DNA of 64,000 bases, taken from NCBI RefSeq assembly GCF_017354945.1, contig NZ_CP071503.1, positions 2,170,001 to 2,234,000 on the forward strand, written 5' to 3'. Shown piece after piece: positions 1 to 8,823 of the stretch. Each line of letters opens with the position of its first letter. The stretch's first letter is position 1. Both the position numbers and the translations under genes were made by a program. Below the pieces are notes generated by a model that worked only from the letters and a program-made list of their open reading frames with translations, was not told the origin of the DNA and made no database searches. Origin of the DNA: Shewanella avicenniae (GTDB taxonomy: Bacteria > Pseudomonadota > Gammaproteobacteria > Enterobacterales > Shewanellaceae).

Positions 1-91
1 TATCGAGATAACGCGCCGCCGCATTGATAAGCCGCTCGAAATTATGCAGGTAATAATCAGCGGCCAAAATGACCGCAGAGGGTGCTGTCAT
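1..91 (-). CDS. Partial N-terminus, possibly VRR-NUC (FAN1-like) nuclease
   Basis: The first 30 codons of a minus-strand gene are visible; the rest lies outside the window. The peptide starts MTAPSAVILAADYYLHNFER and continues LINAAARYLD. Its ATG overlaps the TAA of the upstream parvulin gene (TAATG), so the two are probably co-translated. The 'YYLHNF' segment resembles the N-terminus of bacterial VRR-NUC/FAN1-type nucleases as I remember them, but 30 residues are too few to be sure. That the reading frame is a real gene start rests on the overlap and on codon use; the product name is a tentative inference. Confidence 0.5.
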   Translation of the reverse strand, partial: MTAPSAVILAADYYLHNFERLINAAARYLD

Positions 92-372
92 TAGCTACGA
101 TAAAGGGTTTGGATCAGATGAAAACCGAAGCGGGTTTTTACTGGCCCGTGAATTTCCAACACCGCCTTTTTGAACACCACATCATCAAACGCTTTGACCA
201 TTTGCCCGGGGGCAAATTCACCTAAATCACCGCCGCGTTTCTTTGACGGGCATTGTGAATAGCGTTTGGCTAAAAGGCCAAAATCTTCGCCCTTTGCCAA
301 CAGCTGTTTGATTTTTTCCGCTTCTTCACGGGTTTTCACTAATATGTGTCGAGCACTCGCACGCGCCATCAT
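91..372 (-). CDS. ppiC: Parvulin-type peptidyl-prolyl cis-trans isomerase
   Basis: This 93-residue protein is one parvulin (rotamase) domain, the size of E. coli PpiC. Family features are the N-terminal 'ARHILVK', the central 'FGLLAKRYSQCPSKKRGGDLGEF', here read as SxCPS followed by GGDLGEF, and the C-terminal 'PVKTRFGFHLIQ'. It catalyses cis-trans isomerisation at prolyl bonds and, lacking a signal peptide, should be cytoplasmic. Its stop overlaps the start of the partial downstream gene. Either Met1 or Met2 could be the start; Met1 is kept. Confidence in family is high. Confidence 0.93.
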   Translation of the reverse strand: MMARASARHILVKTREEAEKIKQLLAKGEDFGLLAKRYSQCPSKKRGGDLGEFAPGQMVKAFDDVVFKKAVLEIHGPVKTRFGFHLIQTLYRS

Positions 373-444
373 GACCTCTTTAGAACTGTGCGTTCACCAA
401 TTAGACTGGAGTTTAGCATAGCCAATAAGCCAACCGAACTAGGA

Positions 445-474
445 TTGAGATCCTTGCTGCTTCACTTTTATAAT
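445..474 (+). promoter_or_regulatory. Sigma70-like promoter for yjbQ
   Basis: TTGAGA at 445-450 and a consensus TATAAT at 469-474 are separated by 18 bp. They lie 30 bp before the YjbQ-family start codon, so the placement fits. Seen in sequence; activity is inferred. Confidence 0.5.
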
Positions 475-503
475 CAAGCCTCAATTTACTTAGAGCAGTA
501 ACT

Positions 504-923
504 ATGTGGCAGCAACAGTTAATCCAATTAGGTGCACGACAACGCGGGTTTCATTTAATTAGCGATGAGATTGAATCAGCATTGGCATCAATGACTAAAT
601 TATCGATTGGGCTCTTACATCTTCAGCTGCAACATACCTCGGCGTCACTGACCTTAAATGAAAACGCCGATCCCACCGTACGGCAAGACTTTGAGAGCTG
701 GTTTAACCATGCGGTAAGTGAAGACACTCGCTATTTTCGCCACACCTATGAAGGTGCCGATGATATGCCAGCACATATTAAATCGAGCTTGCTGGGCACC
801 AGTTTAATGTTGCCCATTCGCAATGGCCGCCTTGCACTCGGCACTTGGCAAGGGATCTATCTAGGTGAGCACCGCGATCATGGTGGCAGTCGCAAAGTGC
901 TTTTGACCTTACAAGGCGAATAA
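504..923 (+). CDS. YjbQ family protein (secondary thiamine-phosphate synthase family)
   Basis: The 139-residue protein is a full-length YjbQ/UPF0047 domain. Typical segments are '[18 protein letters not shown]' near residues 42-59, '[15 protein letters not shown]' near 84-98, and the C-terminal '[20 protein letters not shown]'. Members of this family have weak thiamine-phosphate synthase activity, but the physiological role is not settled. The gene stands alone, with a TATAAT promoter upstream, and is convergent with the LysE-type exporter. The ATG at 504 gives the standard family N-terminus ([10 protein letters not shown]). Confidence 0.92.
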   Translation: MWQQQLIQLGARQRGFHLISDEIESALASMTKLSIGLLHLQLQHTSASLTLNENADPTVRQDFESWFNHAVSEDTRYFRHTYEGADDMPAHIKSSLLGTSLMLPIRNGRLALGTWQGIYLGEHRDHGGSRKVLLTLQGE

Positions 924-968
924 CAGCGCCTTACAACCGTGCTGTTGTTCGCGCAATAGAGCCAGTAA

Positions 969-1607
969 TTACGCCAGCAACCGTTGATAGCCTTGCAACA
1001 GCAGCAAAGCCGCAAATACTAACAGCACTACACCACTGAACTTTAAAATCAGCCATTGCCGTCGAATGAGTTGCTGACGAAATCGATTGATGTTCAGTGC
1101 CCAGCCGAGAAAACCAAACCAAGCTAATGCCAATAAGAAGAATAACCCGATCAATGCCAGCTTAAAGCCCAGTGGGCTTTGATGAGGTAACATGCCGGCA
1201 ATCACGCTAAAGAAATAGACATAAGCCTTTGGGTTCAATGCATTGGTAGCAAATCCCGTCCACCAGCCGTTTTTTAAATTCAGTTGGCTTACGCTCGCCG
1301 CCGTGGGGGCGCTGGTATCGATTGGCGCGCGCAAACAGCTAATACCTAAATAACCTAACCAAGATGCCGCCAGCCACGGCAACACCAACATCAAACTCGG
1401 CAGATACAGTTGCAGCACATCCGCAGCAAACGTGACTGTGAGCGTGTGCAGCATAATGGCGCTCGATAATCCCAACGCCAAAGCGAAAGCATATTTGCGG
1501 CCACCACTCACCGCAGCGCGCAGCATTAGCGCAAAATCAGGCCCTGGCGCGACTAACGCTGCCACATGCACTAACCCAAATGTAATCAGTAACGAAATCC
1601 ACGACAT
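969..1607 (-). CDS. LysE/RhtB family amino-acid exporter
   Basis: The 212-residue integral membrane protein has about six hydrophobic segments and the family signature near residues 20-35 ('VALVAPGPDFALMLRAAV'), typical of LysE/RhtB translocators that export amino acids or related compounds. The segment 'GFATNALNPKAYVYFFSV' near 117-134 is also characteristic. It lies 51 bp downstream of an AraC-family regulator on the same strand, a common pairing for this family, so the regulator probably controls it. The substrate cannot be read from sequence. Confidence 0.92.
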   Translation of the reverse strand: MSWISLLITFGLVHVAALVAPGPDFALMLRAAVSGGRKYAFALALGLSSAIMLHTLTVTFAADVLQLYLPSLMLVLPWLAASWLGYLGISCLRAPIDTSAPTAASVSQLNLKNGWWTGFATNALNPKAYVYFFSVIAGMLPHQSPLGFKLALIGLFFLLALAWFGFLGWALNINRFRQQLIRRQWLILKFSGVVLLVFAALLLLQGYQRLLA

Positions 1608-1658
1608 AGCGATGCTAGTACTCTTCTAAAAAAGTTGATAAGGCCACAATATAAGTGT

Positions 1659-2519
1659 TCAGCACAGAGGTATTGTAAAAAATTGCCGCTGGCGGATCTG
1701 CCGTTGGTATTCTGCAGGCGTAAGACTATAGCGGCGCTTAAACGCATGTGTCAGGTGGCTTTGATCATAAAAGCCTGCGGCGCTGGCCACCTCGGCTAAC
1801 GGCAGATCGGTTTTGATCAGCTGCCGCGCGACATCAACCCGTAATGCCAATAAATAGGCGTGAGGCGTGATACCAAACTCACGCCGAAATTGGCGTAAAA
1901 ACTGATGTTCGCTTAAGTCAAATAGCTTGGATAAATCCGCCAAACGATGACTATGGCCGATATCCGCCAGCAGATAGTCTTTCAATTGCGCCAATGTACC
2001 TTTGTTCAGTTTCGTTAACGCAGCTACGTTGGTTTGCTCAGCATAACGACTGACTAAAGTGGACAATACTGCAATAAGCTGCGTATCCAGCGCCAATGCC
2101 GATGTTTGCCCCTGAAGGCTGTAATGCAACGACAACAGTTGCTGGTAAAGCTGCGGGTCGTTAACTTCCGGCCCTTGCAAAAAGGTTTCTTGCGGTTTTC
2201 TACCCATGGTTTGGGCAAATGCGTTGAGAGTGGCACTGGGAATTCGTAGCAACTGGACTTGGTAGTCATCATCGTTTGCGCCATGACCATCATGTACTTC
2301 GTCGGGGTTGATAATCGACAGTCGTTGCGGCGCAAGTAAATAACCTTGACCTTTGTGCATAAAGCGCTGTACGCCCATATCAACCACGCCGATATGGACA
2401 TCATCATGCACATGCTTATCAAAACGAAAGCCTTGATACTTGGCCTGCACCAGCTCGATGCCGGGCAGCGTATCTAGTAAACGATGCTGAATGTGACAAG
2501 TTGCGGCTGGCAATAACAA
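1659..2519 (-). CDS. AraC family transcriptional regulator
   Basis: This 286-residue protein has an N-terminal cupin-like sensing domain (about residues 15-170, with 'HVHDDVHIGVVDMGVQRF' and 'INPDEVHDGH') and a C-terminal pair of helix-turn-helix motifs (about 190-280: 'LADLSKLFDLSEHQFLRQF' and 'LAEVASAAGFYDQSHLTHAF'). It is a DNA-binding activator or repressor. The LysE-type exporter follows directly, so that gene is the likely target. This domain arrangement next to a LysE exporter recurs across proteobacteria. The inducer is unknown. Confidence 0.9.
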   Translation of the reverse strand: MLLPAATCHIQHRLLDTLPGIELVQAKYQGFRFDKHVHDDVHIGVVDMGVQRFMHKGQGYLLAPQRLSIINPDEVHDGHGANDDDYQVQLLRIPSATLNAFAQTMGRKPQETFLQGPEVNDPQLYQQLLSLHYSLQGQTSALALDTQLIAVLSTLVSRYAEQTNVAALTKLNKGTLAQLKDYLLADIGHSHRLADLSKLFDLSEHQFLRQFRREFGITPHAYLLALRVDVARQLIKTDLPLAEVASAAGFYDQSHLTHAFKRRYSLTPAEYQRQIRQRQFFTIPLC

Positions 2520-2596
2520 TGCTCTTTTGGCGAAATTAAGCCAACACTATACACACAACCGCAACCCGAAGGCTTGTAAAAAATTGTCGTCCGCGA

Positions 2597-3805
2597 TTAT
2601 TCGGCAATGCGCTTAATCTTGGCCCAGTAAAAACCATCAAACCCCGTTTCGGATGGCCACACTGTACTGTCTTCAATCAACTCAAACTGCGGTTTTTCAG
2701 TCACAAAGCGTTGTACTTGGGCACGATTTTCACTGGGCATAATTGAACAAGTCGCGTACACCAAAATACCATCAACTTTGAGCATACGACTGTAGCTACC
2801 TAAAATATGTGCTTGCAGTTCGGCCAACACTGGCAAGCGCGATTCTGTATCGCCCCACTTGGTATCTGGATGGCGCTTTAATACACCCAGCCCAGAGCAC
2901 GGTACGTCAAGCAAGACTCTGTCAGCCGACATGGCAATACGTTTAATCGTCTTACTTGAGGTGATTAAGCGGGTTTCAATATTGTGTGCCCCTGCTCGTT
3001 TGGCGCGTTTTTTCAGATTATCGAGCTTCCACTGCTCAACATCCATCGCTAACAAACGCCCTTTGCCCTGCATCATTGCGGCAATCGCGAGGGTTTTGCC
3101 ACCATTACCGGCACAGGCGTCAATCACCCGCATACCGGGTTTAACATCGAGCACTTCAGCCACCATTTGCGAACCTGCGTCTTGCTGCTCAAACCAGCCG
3201 TCGTTGTAGCTTTCAGTGCGAAATAGTGAGGCGTTATTAGTGATTTCAAGGGCTGTTGCTACATTGACAACCGCTTGAGAACTGATGCCCTCATTTGCCA
3301 AGCGTGAAGCGAGTTTATCGGTGGTGGTTTTTAACAGATTGGCGCGCACATAGCGTTTCGGCTCAGCAGCAAGCGCCGCACGTTCGGCCGGCCAGCGCTC
3401 CGCTAATTGTTGTTGCCCTAGGATATCCAACCATTCCGGACAACCATCAACCAGCGCCGGGTACTGCTGCAGCTGAGCGACCCGCTCATTGAGTTGGGAA
3501 TCTGAGAGTTGAATTCTAATAGCTGGTGAGCGCAGTTGATGCAGCTGAAAATATACCGCAACCAGAGATTGTAGCTGCGCGGGTGCGATAGGTAAGTTCA
3601 CCTCAGCCACTGCTGCGTAATAATTCAATTTGCGCAGCAGCGCTCCAGCATGGCTGCTTATCAAGGCTTGGTCGCTACTAGCGAGCCGTTTACCAGCAAA
3701 GACTTTGGAGTAGGCACGATCCAGTGTTGCCCCATCGATTAATACCTGTTCGGCGACGGCGATAATCAACTCTGCTTGCTCTACTGACAACATGGCGCCT
3801 GACAT
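2597..3805 (-). CDS. RsmB/NOP-family RNA (cytosine-C5) methyltransferase
   Basis: The 402-residue protein is an RNA m5C methyltransferase of the RsmB/NOP family. The N-terminal half is a divergent RNA-binding region. The SAM-binding motif 'VIDACAGNGGKTLAIAA' is near residue 229. The two catalytic cysteines are in 'VLLDVPCSGLGVLKRHPD' (motif IV) and 'LVYATCSIMPSEN' (motif VI). It is shorter than and distinct from classical RsmB, so the exact target base in rRNA is uncertain. The ATG at 3805 is preceded by an AGGGGAAG-type ribosome-binding site, which supports this start. Confidence 0.9.
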   Translation of the reverse strand: MSGAMLSVEQAELIIAVAEQVLIDGATLDRAYSKVFAGKRLASSDQALISSHAGALLRKLNYYAAVAEVNLPIAPAQLQSLVAVYFQLHQLRSPAIRIQLSDSQLNERVAQLQQYPALVDGCPEWLDILGQQQLAERWPAERAALAAEPKRYVRANLLKTTTDKLASRLANEGISSQAVVNVATALEITNNASLFRTESYNDGWFEQQDAGSQMVAEVLDVKPGMRVIDACAGNGGKTLAIAAMMQGKGRLLAMDVEQWKLDNLKKRAKRAGAHNIETRLITSSKTIKRIAMSADRVLLDVPCSGLGVLKRHPDTKWGDTESRLPVLAELQAHILGSYSRMLKVDGILVYATCSIMPSENRAQVQRFVTEKPQFELIEDSTVWPSETGFDGFYWAKIKRIAE

Positions 3806-3900
3806 TTTCTTCCCCTACTGACAAAATCGCCGGCGATCATAGGGATTTGCCGCGCGCTTAGCAACTCTTGAGCAGCCCAGCAGTCACATATGCTGCCCAC

Positions 3901-3924
3901 AAAAAAGCGGCTTTACGCCGCTTT
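3901..3924 (-). terminator. Intrinsic terminator of the DUF3334 gene
   Basis: AAAGCGGC (3904-3911) and GCCGCTTT (3917-3924) form a hairpin with a 5-nt loop. On the minus strand it is followed by a run of T. It lies 30 bp after the DUF3334 stop codon. Confidence 0.85.
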
Positions 3925-3953
3925 CATACCGTCTGAGATACTGACGTTCGAGC

Positions 3954-4652
3954 TTAAATACCGAGTTCGTCAAACAAGCTATCGTCAATATCAGTTTCTG
4001 CTTGTTTAACAACTTTGCCTTTAGCAGCAGATGATTTGCTGTGGGCAGCAATGAGTGTGTCTGGGTCAACATCCTCTTCAGCTTCAAAAGAGGCCAGGCT
4101 AATAAACTGAGTATTATCCATGGCGAACTCGAGATAGAACACATGGTTGGCTTCGGTGCGGAATGACACTCGACGCACAATCGGATCATCAAGATTTGCA
4201 TCAATCGAAAGACGTAACTCTTTATTAATTGTCAGCATTTTTGGCTGACTTTGATTAATAGAAGTCTGCAGGTCTTTGGAAATTCGGGTGATAAAATCGC
4301 CAAGAATTTGGTTCATCAATTCGCCCATCACGTTTCCGACTTCATCAGAAGTATGGCTGAACGCTAACTCTTCTTCGGGCATTCCCATTTGCAACATGTA
4401 ACGGCGGTATATTTCAATCGCTGCAGGTGAAGAGAAATTGATTACCACCAAACCTGAAAAACCACCATCAAAAATCGAAAAACAGCCCAAATCCGGTCTT
4501 AAATGTGTTTGGCTAATACGCTGAACCATGCCTGCATGGCCAACATTGCTCGCGGTTGTACTCGAAAGTACCCGAGAAACTGAATTGCACAGTTTCAACA
4601 AAATGTCGTCGGAAGTAAGTATGTTTGAAGTCATTTGATCTGGTTGATTCAT
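3954..4652 (-). CDS. DUF3334 family protein, CheX-like
   Basis: The 232-residue protein belongs, by my recognition, to DUF3334, a family of Shewanella and Vibrio relatives. A central region (about residues 55-185) looks like a CheC/CheX fold: 'FSGLVVINF', then 'SDEVGNVMGELMNQILGDF' around 104-122. This resembles the phosphatase helix of CheX, where a Glu and an Asn three residues later act on phospho-CheY; here E and N occur in 'GELMN'. The C-terminal 45 residues are acidic and low complexity. It is divergent from a chemoreceptor gene. A chemotaxis phosphatase or adaptor role is inferred, not shown. Confidence 0.75.
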   Translation of the reverse strand: MNQPDQMTSNILTSDDILLKLCNSVSRVLSSTTASNVGHAGMVQRISQTHLRPDLGCFSIFDGGFSGLVVINFSSPAAIEIYRRYMLQMGMPEEELAFSHTSDEVGNVMGELMNQILGDFITRISKDLQTSINQSQPKMLTINKELRLSIDANLDDPIVRRVSFRTEANHVFYLEFAMDNTQFISLASFEAEEDVDPDTLIAAHSKSSAAKGKVVKQAETDIDDSLFDELGI

Positions 4653-4895
4653 AAAGTGGCCGTAGATTAATAATTGTCTTGTAATGGAAATCTTGCAATG
4701 TTTATTGCGTCATCATGCCGCGATAAGCAAAATTCTTACAAGTAAACAATGCCGTTTATGACGACGTCAGTTCAAAATCCAACCAAATTCGGTGAGGTAA
4801 TTCCCAATTCATTACAAATGACGAGATTAATTCGGCACAAAGTGAAATACTAATGTGGGTGATTTCAGTAAGTCTAACCGTAAGGGAACGATGAC

Positions 4896-6530
4896 ATGGC
4901 ATTACTGCGACAACTAACCATACTGCAACGTCTAATACTGATGTTAGTTATGGCCGCGATAGGCACTTTTTGTTTTGCTGGCTTTTCAATTAATGAGCAG
5001 TATAACAATCTGGTTGAACAAAAAGCCTTCCAAAATAAAGCGCTAATTGAAACTGTCTTATCCTTCAGCACCACTCAAACCCGCGTTTTACAATCGCTGC
5101 AACTGTCAAATGATCAGCAACGACAGTCAATCATTGCCAGCATCAACGGCATGGCATATGACAACGCCAACCATTTTATGCTGGTAGACAGCGACGGCAC
5201 CATTTTAGGCAATGGCAACAATAGCAGTTTAGTCGGCAAAAACGTGGCATCGCTGAGTAACAATGATGGCAAAACGCCGTTTCAAGCCTTGGTCAACCAA
5301 GCCAGAAATCAGCAACGCGCTACTGCTGAGTTTATTTGGCAACATCCTGCCCGACATCAAGATGAAAACATGCAAGCGTTAGCAGTGCATGATGACAACA
5401 TGGGCTGGGTTGTGGTGACGGGTGCTTATGCCAGTGATATCAACCAGATCATGAAAACGGTTATTTGGCATTACATGATTATCATGATGCTCATTGCAGT
5501 GCCGATTTTCGTTTTCTTCCTGCTGTTAAATCAATCCATTAATACGCCGCTCAAAGCCGCAATTGATGCAATGAATAACATTGCCAACGGCGATGGCGAT
5601 TTGCGCAAACGGCTTGATACCGGCGGGAAGGACGAAGTATCTGCGTTAGCCACTGCGTTCAATCAATTTGTAGCTAAAATTGGCGCAGCGTTAGATCAAA
5701 TGAAGCCGATGGGCATGAGCTTGAATCAAGATTCAAAGCAGTTACTCAACGCAGTGACGGAATCTAACCGCAGCGCTGAGCATGTGCACCGTGAAACAGC
5801 CAGTGTGGCAACTGCAGTAAATCAGATGCTGGCAACCACCCGTGATATGGCGAGCAATACCCAACAAGCTGCTGACACGGCAACGAGCGTAAAACAGCAA
5901 GCGCTTACCGGTAAGCAAACCGTCGAACAAACCTTAGTTCGTTGCGAAACTTTGGCAAAAGAACTGGCGCTTGCGGCCAAACAAACTCAGTCGCTCGGCC
6001 ATTCATCCGAGCAGATTGGCAGTATTTTGGATGTGATCCGCACCATTGCCGAACAAACCAATCTATTAGCCTTAAATGCGGCAATTGAGGCAGCCCGCGC
6101 TGGTGAGCACGGACGAGGTTTTGCAGTCGTTGCCGATGAAGTGAGAGCACTTGCAACCCGCACCCAACACTCCACTAATGAAATTCAGCAGATTGTTACA
6201 GATATTCAAACCGGCGTGAGTGAAGTGATGCGCAGTAACCAAGTGACGCAAGCGGAATCACAAGAACTGCAACAGCAAGCCGGATTGGCCGATGATGCAA
6301 TGCAGCAAATTTTGAAACATATCGCCGACATCACCGATATGAACCACCAATTGGCCAGTGCCACCGAAGAACAAAGTTTGGTCACTGAAGAGATCAATCG
6401 TAATGTCAATAATATCTCTGAACTGACAGAAGTTTCGGTCAAAGCTAATGAAAGTACCGGCAATGCCGCCAGTGATTTGGATAAGATCAGCAAGCAGATG
6501 TCCGCGGCCCTCACCCAATTCAAAACCTAA
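4896..6530 (+). CDS. Methyl-accepting chemotaxis protein with periplasmic Cache sensor
   Basis: This is a transmembrane chemoreceptor of 544 residues. A first membrane helix (about 11-30) leads to a periplasmic single-Cache-like domain (about 35-185, with '[18 protein letters not shown]' and '[13 protein letters not shown]'). A second helix (about 190-215), a HAMP linker (to about 270) and a cytoplasmic coiled-coil signalling domain follow. The conserved tip that contacts CheA/CheW is near 385-423 ('[19 protein letters not shown]', '[17 protein letters not shown]'). Single-Cache receptors often bind small carboxylates, but the ligand is not predictable here. A strong terminator follows. Confidence 0.95.
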   Translation: MALLRQLTILQRLILMLVMAAIGTFCFAGFSINEQYNNLVEQKAFQNKALIETVLSFSTTQTRVLQSLQLSNDQQRQSIIASINGMAYDNANHFMLVDSDGTILGNGNNSSLVGKNVASLSNNDGKTPFQALVNQARNQQRATAEFIWQHPARHQDENMQALAVHDDNMGWVVVTGAYASDINQIMKTVIWHYMIIMMLIAVPIFVFFLLLNQSINTPLKAAIDAMNNIANGDGDLRKRLDTGGKDEVSALATAFNQFVAKIGAALDQMKPMGMSLNQDSKQLLNAVTESNRSAEHVHRETASVATAVNQMLATTRDMASNTQQAADTATSVKQQALTGKQTVEQTLVRCETLAKELALAAKQTQSLGHSSEQIGSILDVIRTIAEQTNLLALNAAIEAARAGEHGRGFAVVADEVRALATRTQHSTNEIQQIVTDIQTGVSEVMRSNQVTQAESQELQQQAGLADDAMQQILKHIADITDMNHQLASATEEQSLVTEEINRNVNNISELTEVSVKANESTGNAASDLDKISKQMSAALTQFKT

Positions 6531-6549
6531 TCGTTTGAGCAAAACGTTA

Positions 6550-6575
6550 AAGGCGAACTCATGTTCGCCTTTTTC
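6550..6575 (+). terminator. Intrinsic terminator after the chemoreceptor
   Basis: GGCGAAC (6552-6558), loop TCAT, GTTCGCC (6563-6569), then TTTTTC. Perfect 7-bp stem 20 bp after the stop codon. Confidence 0.9.
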
Positions 6576-6756
6576 TTGGAAAAAGACGCTATTCAGCAGC
6601 AGTAAATGCTGTATTAGCACTAAAATTGTGGTCTTTGCGCTAGTTATGGCGGTGCCAAGATTGAATATAACGCGCTTCTGATGCATGCTAATCGGTCATC
6701 AGTGCTGAATATCTGTCGTTAATGGCATCTGAATGTTGGCTGGAGTATTCTGTATT

Positions 6757-7014
6757 ATGTATGAAAAAACCGTCACCATTGTTGCACAGCATGGGATCCA
6801 TACTCGCCCAGCCGCTGTTTTGGTGAAAGAAGCAAAGCAGTTTGATTGTGATGTCATGGTTGAGTGCCAAGGCAAGCAGGCCAGTGCTAAGAGTCTGTTC
6901 AAACTGCAAACATTAGGCCTCTATAAAGGCGTAGAAGTTCGCGTATTTGCTGATGGTGATTCCGCTGAAACGGCTGTTGATACCATTGCACAACTATTGG
7001 AAACGCTGAGCTAA
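6757..7014 (+). CDS. ptsH: PTS phosphocarrier protein HPr
   Basis: HPr passes phosphate from enzyme I to sugar-specific or signalling EIIA proteins. The 85-residue product from ATG 6757 matches the family length exactly. Phospho-acceptor His15 lies in 'GIHTRPA', and the conserved Ser46 region is 'SAKSLFKLQTLGL'. An in-frame ATG at 6733 would add eight residues (MLAGVFCI) that E. coli HPr lacks, and a GGAG sits before the 6757 start, so the shorter form is preferred. The gene is 9 bp before ptsI and is cotranscribed with it. Confidence 0.96.
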   Translation: MYEKTVTIVAQHGIHTRPAAVLVKEAKQFDCDVMVECQGKQASAKSLFKLQTLGLYKGVEVRVFADGDSAETAVDTIAQLLETLS

Positions 7015-7023
7015 GGAGTAGCG

Positions 7024-8739
7024 ATGGAGGTTAAAGGTATTGCGGTGTCGACCGGGATCGCAGAAGGTAATACCGTTCTGTTCGAACCGTTTGATAACAG
7101 TTTAGATTATCGCCTTCTCCCCCTTTACCTCATTCCCAGCGAGCAACGTAAAGCCTCCGATGCGATTCAGCAGCACTGCGACCAACTTGAACAATCGTTA
7201 GGCCAGCTCGATGTTAACAGCGATAACTATGCGCTCATCGAAGCGGATCTACTGCTGCTGCAAGACCCTGAACTCACAGGGCAAATACTCGGGTTTATTC
7301 GTGACCTGCAACTTTCGGCAACGGCTGCAGTTGAACGGGTATTTTTACACCATGCCAGTGAATTAGCCGCATTAGATGATCCATTAATGGCGCAACGCGC
7401 AGATGACGTTGAAAGCCTATGCCGAAGAATCATCAGTGTGATTAACGGCGCTGGTGGTAAGCTCCTCGGTAACTTGCCAGCCGATTCTATTTTATTGGCT
7501 GAGGATTTAACACCGTCCGAGTTCGCTCAACTGCCATTAGACCGTATAAAAGGGATTGTGTTAAAAACCGGCGGGTTAACCAGCCATACCGCAATTCTTG
7601 CGCGCGCTGCTGGTATTCCAGCGCTATTGTCTTGTAGCTTTGAATTCAATCAAATTGCCGAAGGAATTCCCGTTGTTATTGATGCCTACAGTGGTCAACT
7701 CTATATTGCACCTGATGCAGCGACTTATGCGGAGTTGATGGCAAAAAAACAGCAAGATGATCACCGTCGCCATGCGCTATCGAAATACCGAGATTTTGCC
7801 TGTGAAACCCGAGACCATCACCGTATTCAACTGATGGCCAACATTACTTCCATCAACGATGTCGCCCGCCTGACGCAAACCGGCATTGATGGTATCGGCC
7901 TGTTTCGAACCGAATTTTTGTTAATGGATGCAACCCGAGTGCCCGATGAAAAGGCGCAATTTACTCAGTATTACGAAGCACTGCATCTGCTTAAAGGCAA
8001 AACCATCACCATCCGCACTCTCGATATTGGTGCAGACAAAGAATTTGCCTGTCTGCCCCATGGCACTCACGAAGATAATCCAGCGCTCGGTATGCGCGGA
8101 GTGCGTTACTCTTTGCAACATAAAGGATTATTGCGTTCACAGTTACGCGCAGTGTTGCGGGTAGCGGAATTTGGTAAAGTGCGACTGATGTTTCCAATGG
8201 TGACTCAACCAGAAGAGCTGGATGAATTATTAACAGAATTGATCTTATGTAAACAGCAATTGCAGCTTGAGGGCAAAAAGTTTGGTGAACTTCAGTTGGG
8301 TATTGTCGTCGAAACACCAGCAGCTGTGCTTAACTTACCGAGCATGCTCGGCAAACTTGATTTTATTAGTATCGGTAGCAATGATTTAGCGCAGTACACC
8401 TTGGCCGCAGATCGCACCAACCTTGGGCTTGCAGCTAATTATCCGGCATTTTGCCCTGCAGTATTGCAGTTGATAAATATGACAATTCAGGCCGCCAAAC
8501 ATGCCGGGGTAAGTTGTTCTCTCTGTGGTGAAATGGCCAGTGACCGACGGATTGCACCGATCCTCGTGGGGATGGGACTTGATGAGTTAAGCATTAACCC
8601 CGCCGCCGTACCCGAGGTAAAAGCATTATTGTGTGAAGGTAACTATCAAGAATTTTGTGATCTAGCTAGACAAGCGCTGGCGTGTTCAAGAATAAATGAG
8701 CTCGAATCCTTGCTTGTGAGTTGTAAGTTACCAAGTTAA
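7024..8739 (+). CDS. ptsI: PTS enzyme I (phosphoenolpyruvate-protein phosphotransferase)
   Basis: Enzyme I takes phosphate from PEP and hands it to HPr. The 571-residue protein has the normal length and order. The N-terminal HPr-binding and phosphohistidine part carries the active His188 ('GGLTSHTAILARAAG'). A PEP-binding TIM barrel follows, with 'GIGLFRTEFLLMD', 'GSNDLAQYTLAADR' and the catalytic Cys501 in 'SLCGEMASD'. An AAGGAG ribosome-binding site precedes the ATG. No sugar-specific EIIBC gene lies nearby, so any sugar permeases of this PTS must be elsewhere in the genome. Confidence 0.97.
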   Translation: MEVKGIAVSTGIAEGNTVLFEPFDNSLDYRLLPLYLIPSEQRKASDAIQQHCDQLEQSLGQLDVNSDNYALIEADLLLLQDPELTGQILGFIRDLQLSATAAVERVFLHHASELAALDDPLMAQRADDVESLCRRIISVINGAGGKLLGNLPADSILLAEDLTPSEFAQLPLDRIKGIVLKTGGLTSHTAILARAAGIPALLSCSFEFNQIAEGIPVVIDAYSGQLYIAPDAATYAELMAKKQQDDHRRHALSKYRDFACETRDHHRIQLMANITSINDVARLTQTGIDGIGLFRTEFLLMDATRVPDEKAQFTQYYEALHLLKGKTITIRTLDIGADKEFACLPHGTHEDNPALGMRGVRYSLQHKGLLRSQLRAVLRVAEFGKVRLMFPMVTQPEELDELLTELILCKQQLQLEGKKFGELQLGIVVETPAAVLNLPSMLGKLDFISIGSNDLAQYTLAADRTNLGLAANYPAFCPAVLQLINMTIQAAKHAGVSCSLCGEMASDRRIAPILVGMGLDELSINPAAVPEVKALLCEGNYQEFCDLARQALACSRINELESLLVSCKLPS

Positions 8740-8792
8740 TTCAGTATGCTAACAATGAACACAACAAATAAGTCACACAATTAGTTAGTCTT

Positions 8793-8807
8793 CGAAATTT
8801 AATTACA
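8793..8807. promoter_or_regulatory. HexR-like palindrome upstream of crr
   Basis: CGAAATTTAATTACA matches the HexR consensus (TGTAATTWWATTACA) at 13 of 15 positions and ends 16 bp before the crr start codon. HexR is the KDPG-responsive regulator of central carbon metabolism in Shewanella. One half site is perfect and the other is degraded, so this is only a candidate. Confidence 0.3.
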
Positions 8808-8823
8808 CAAGGACATTATTTCA

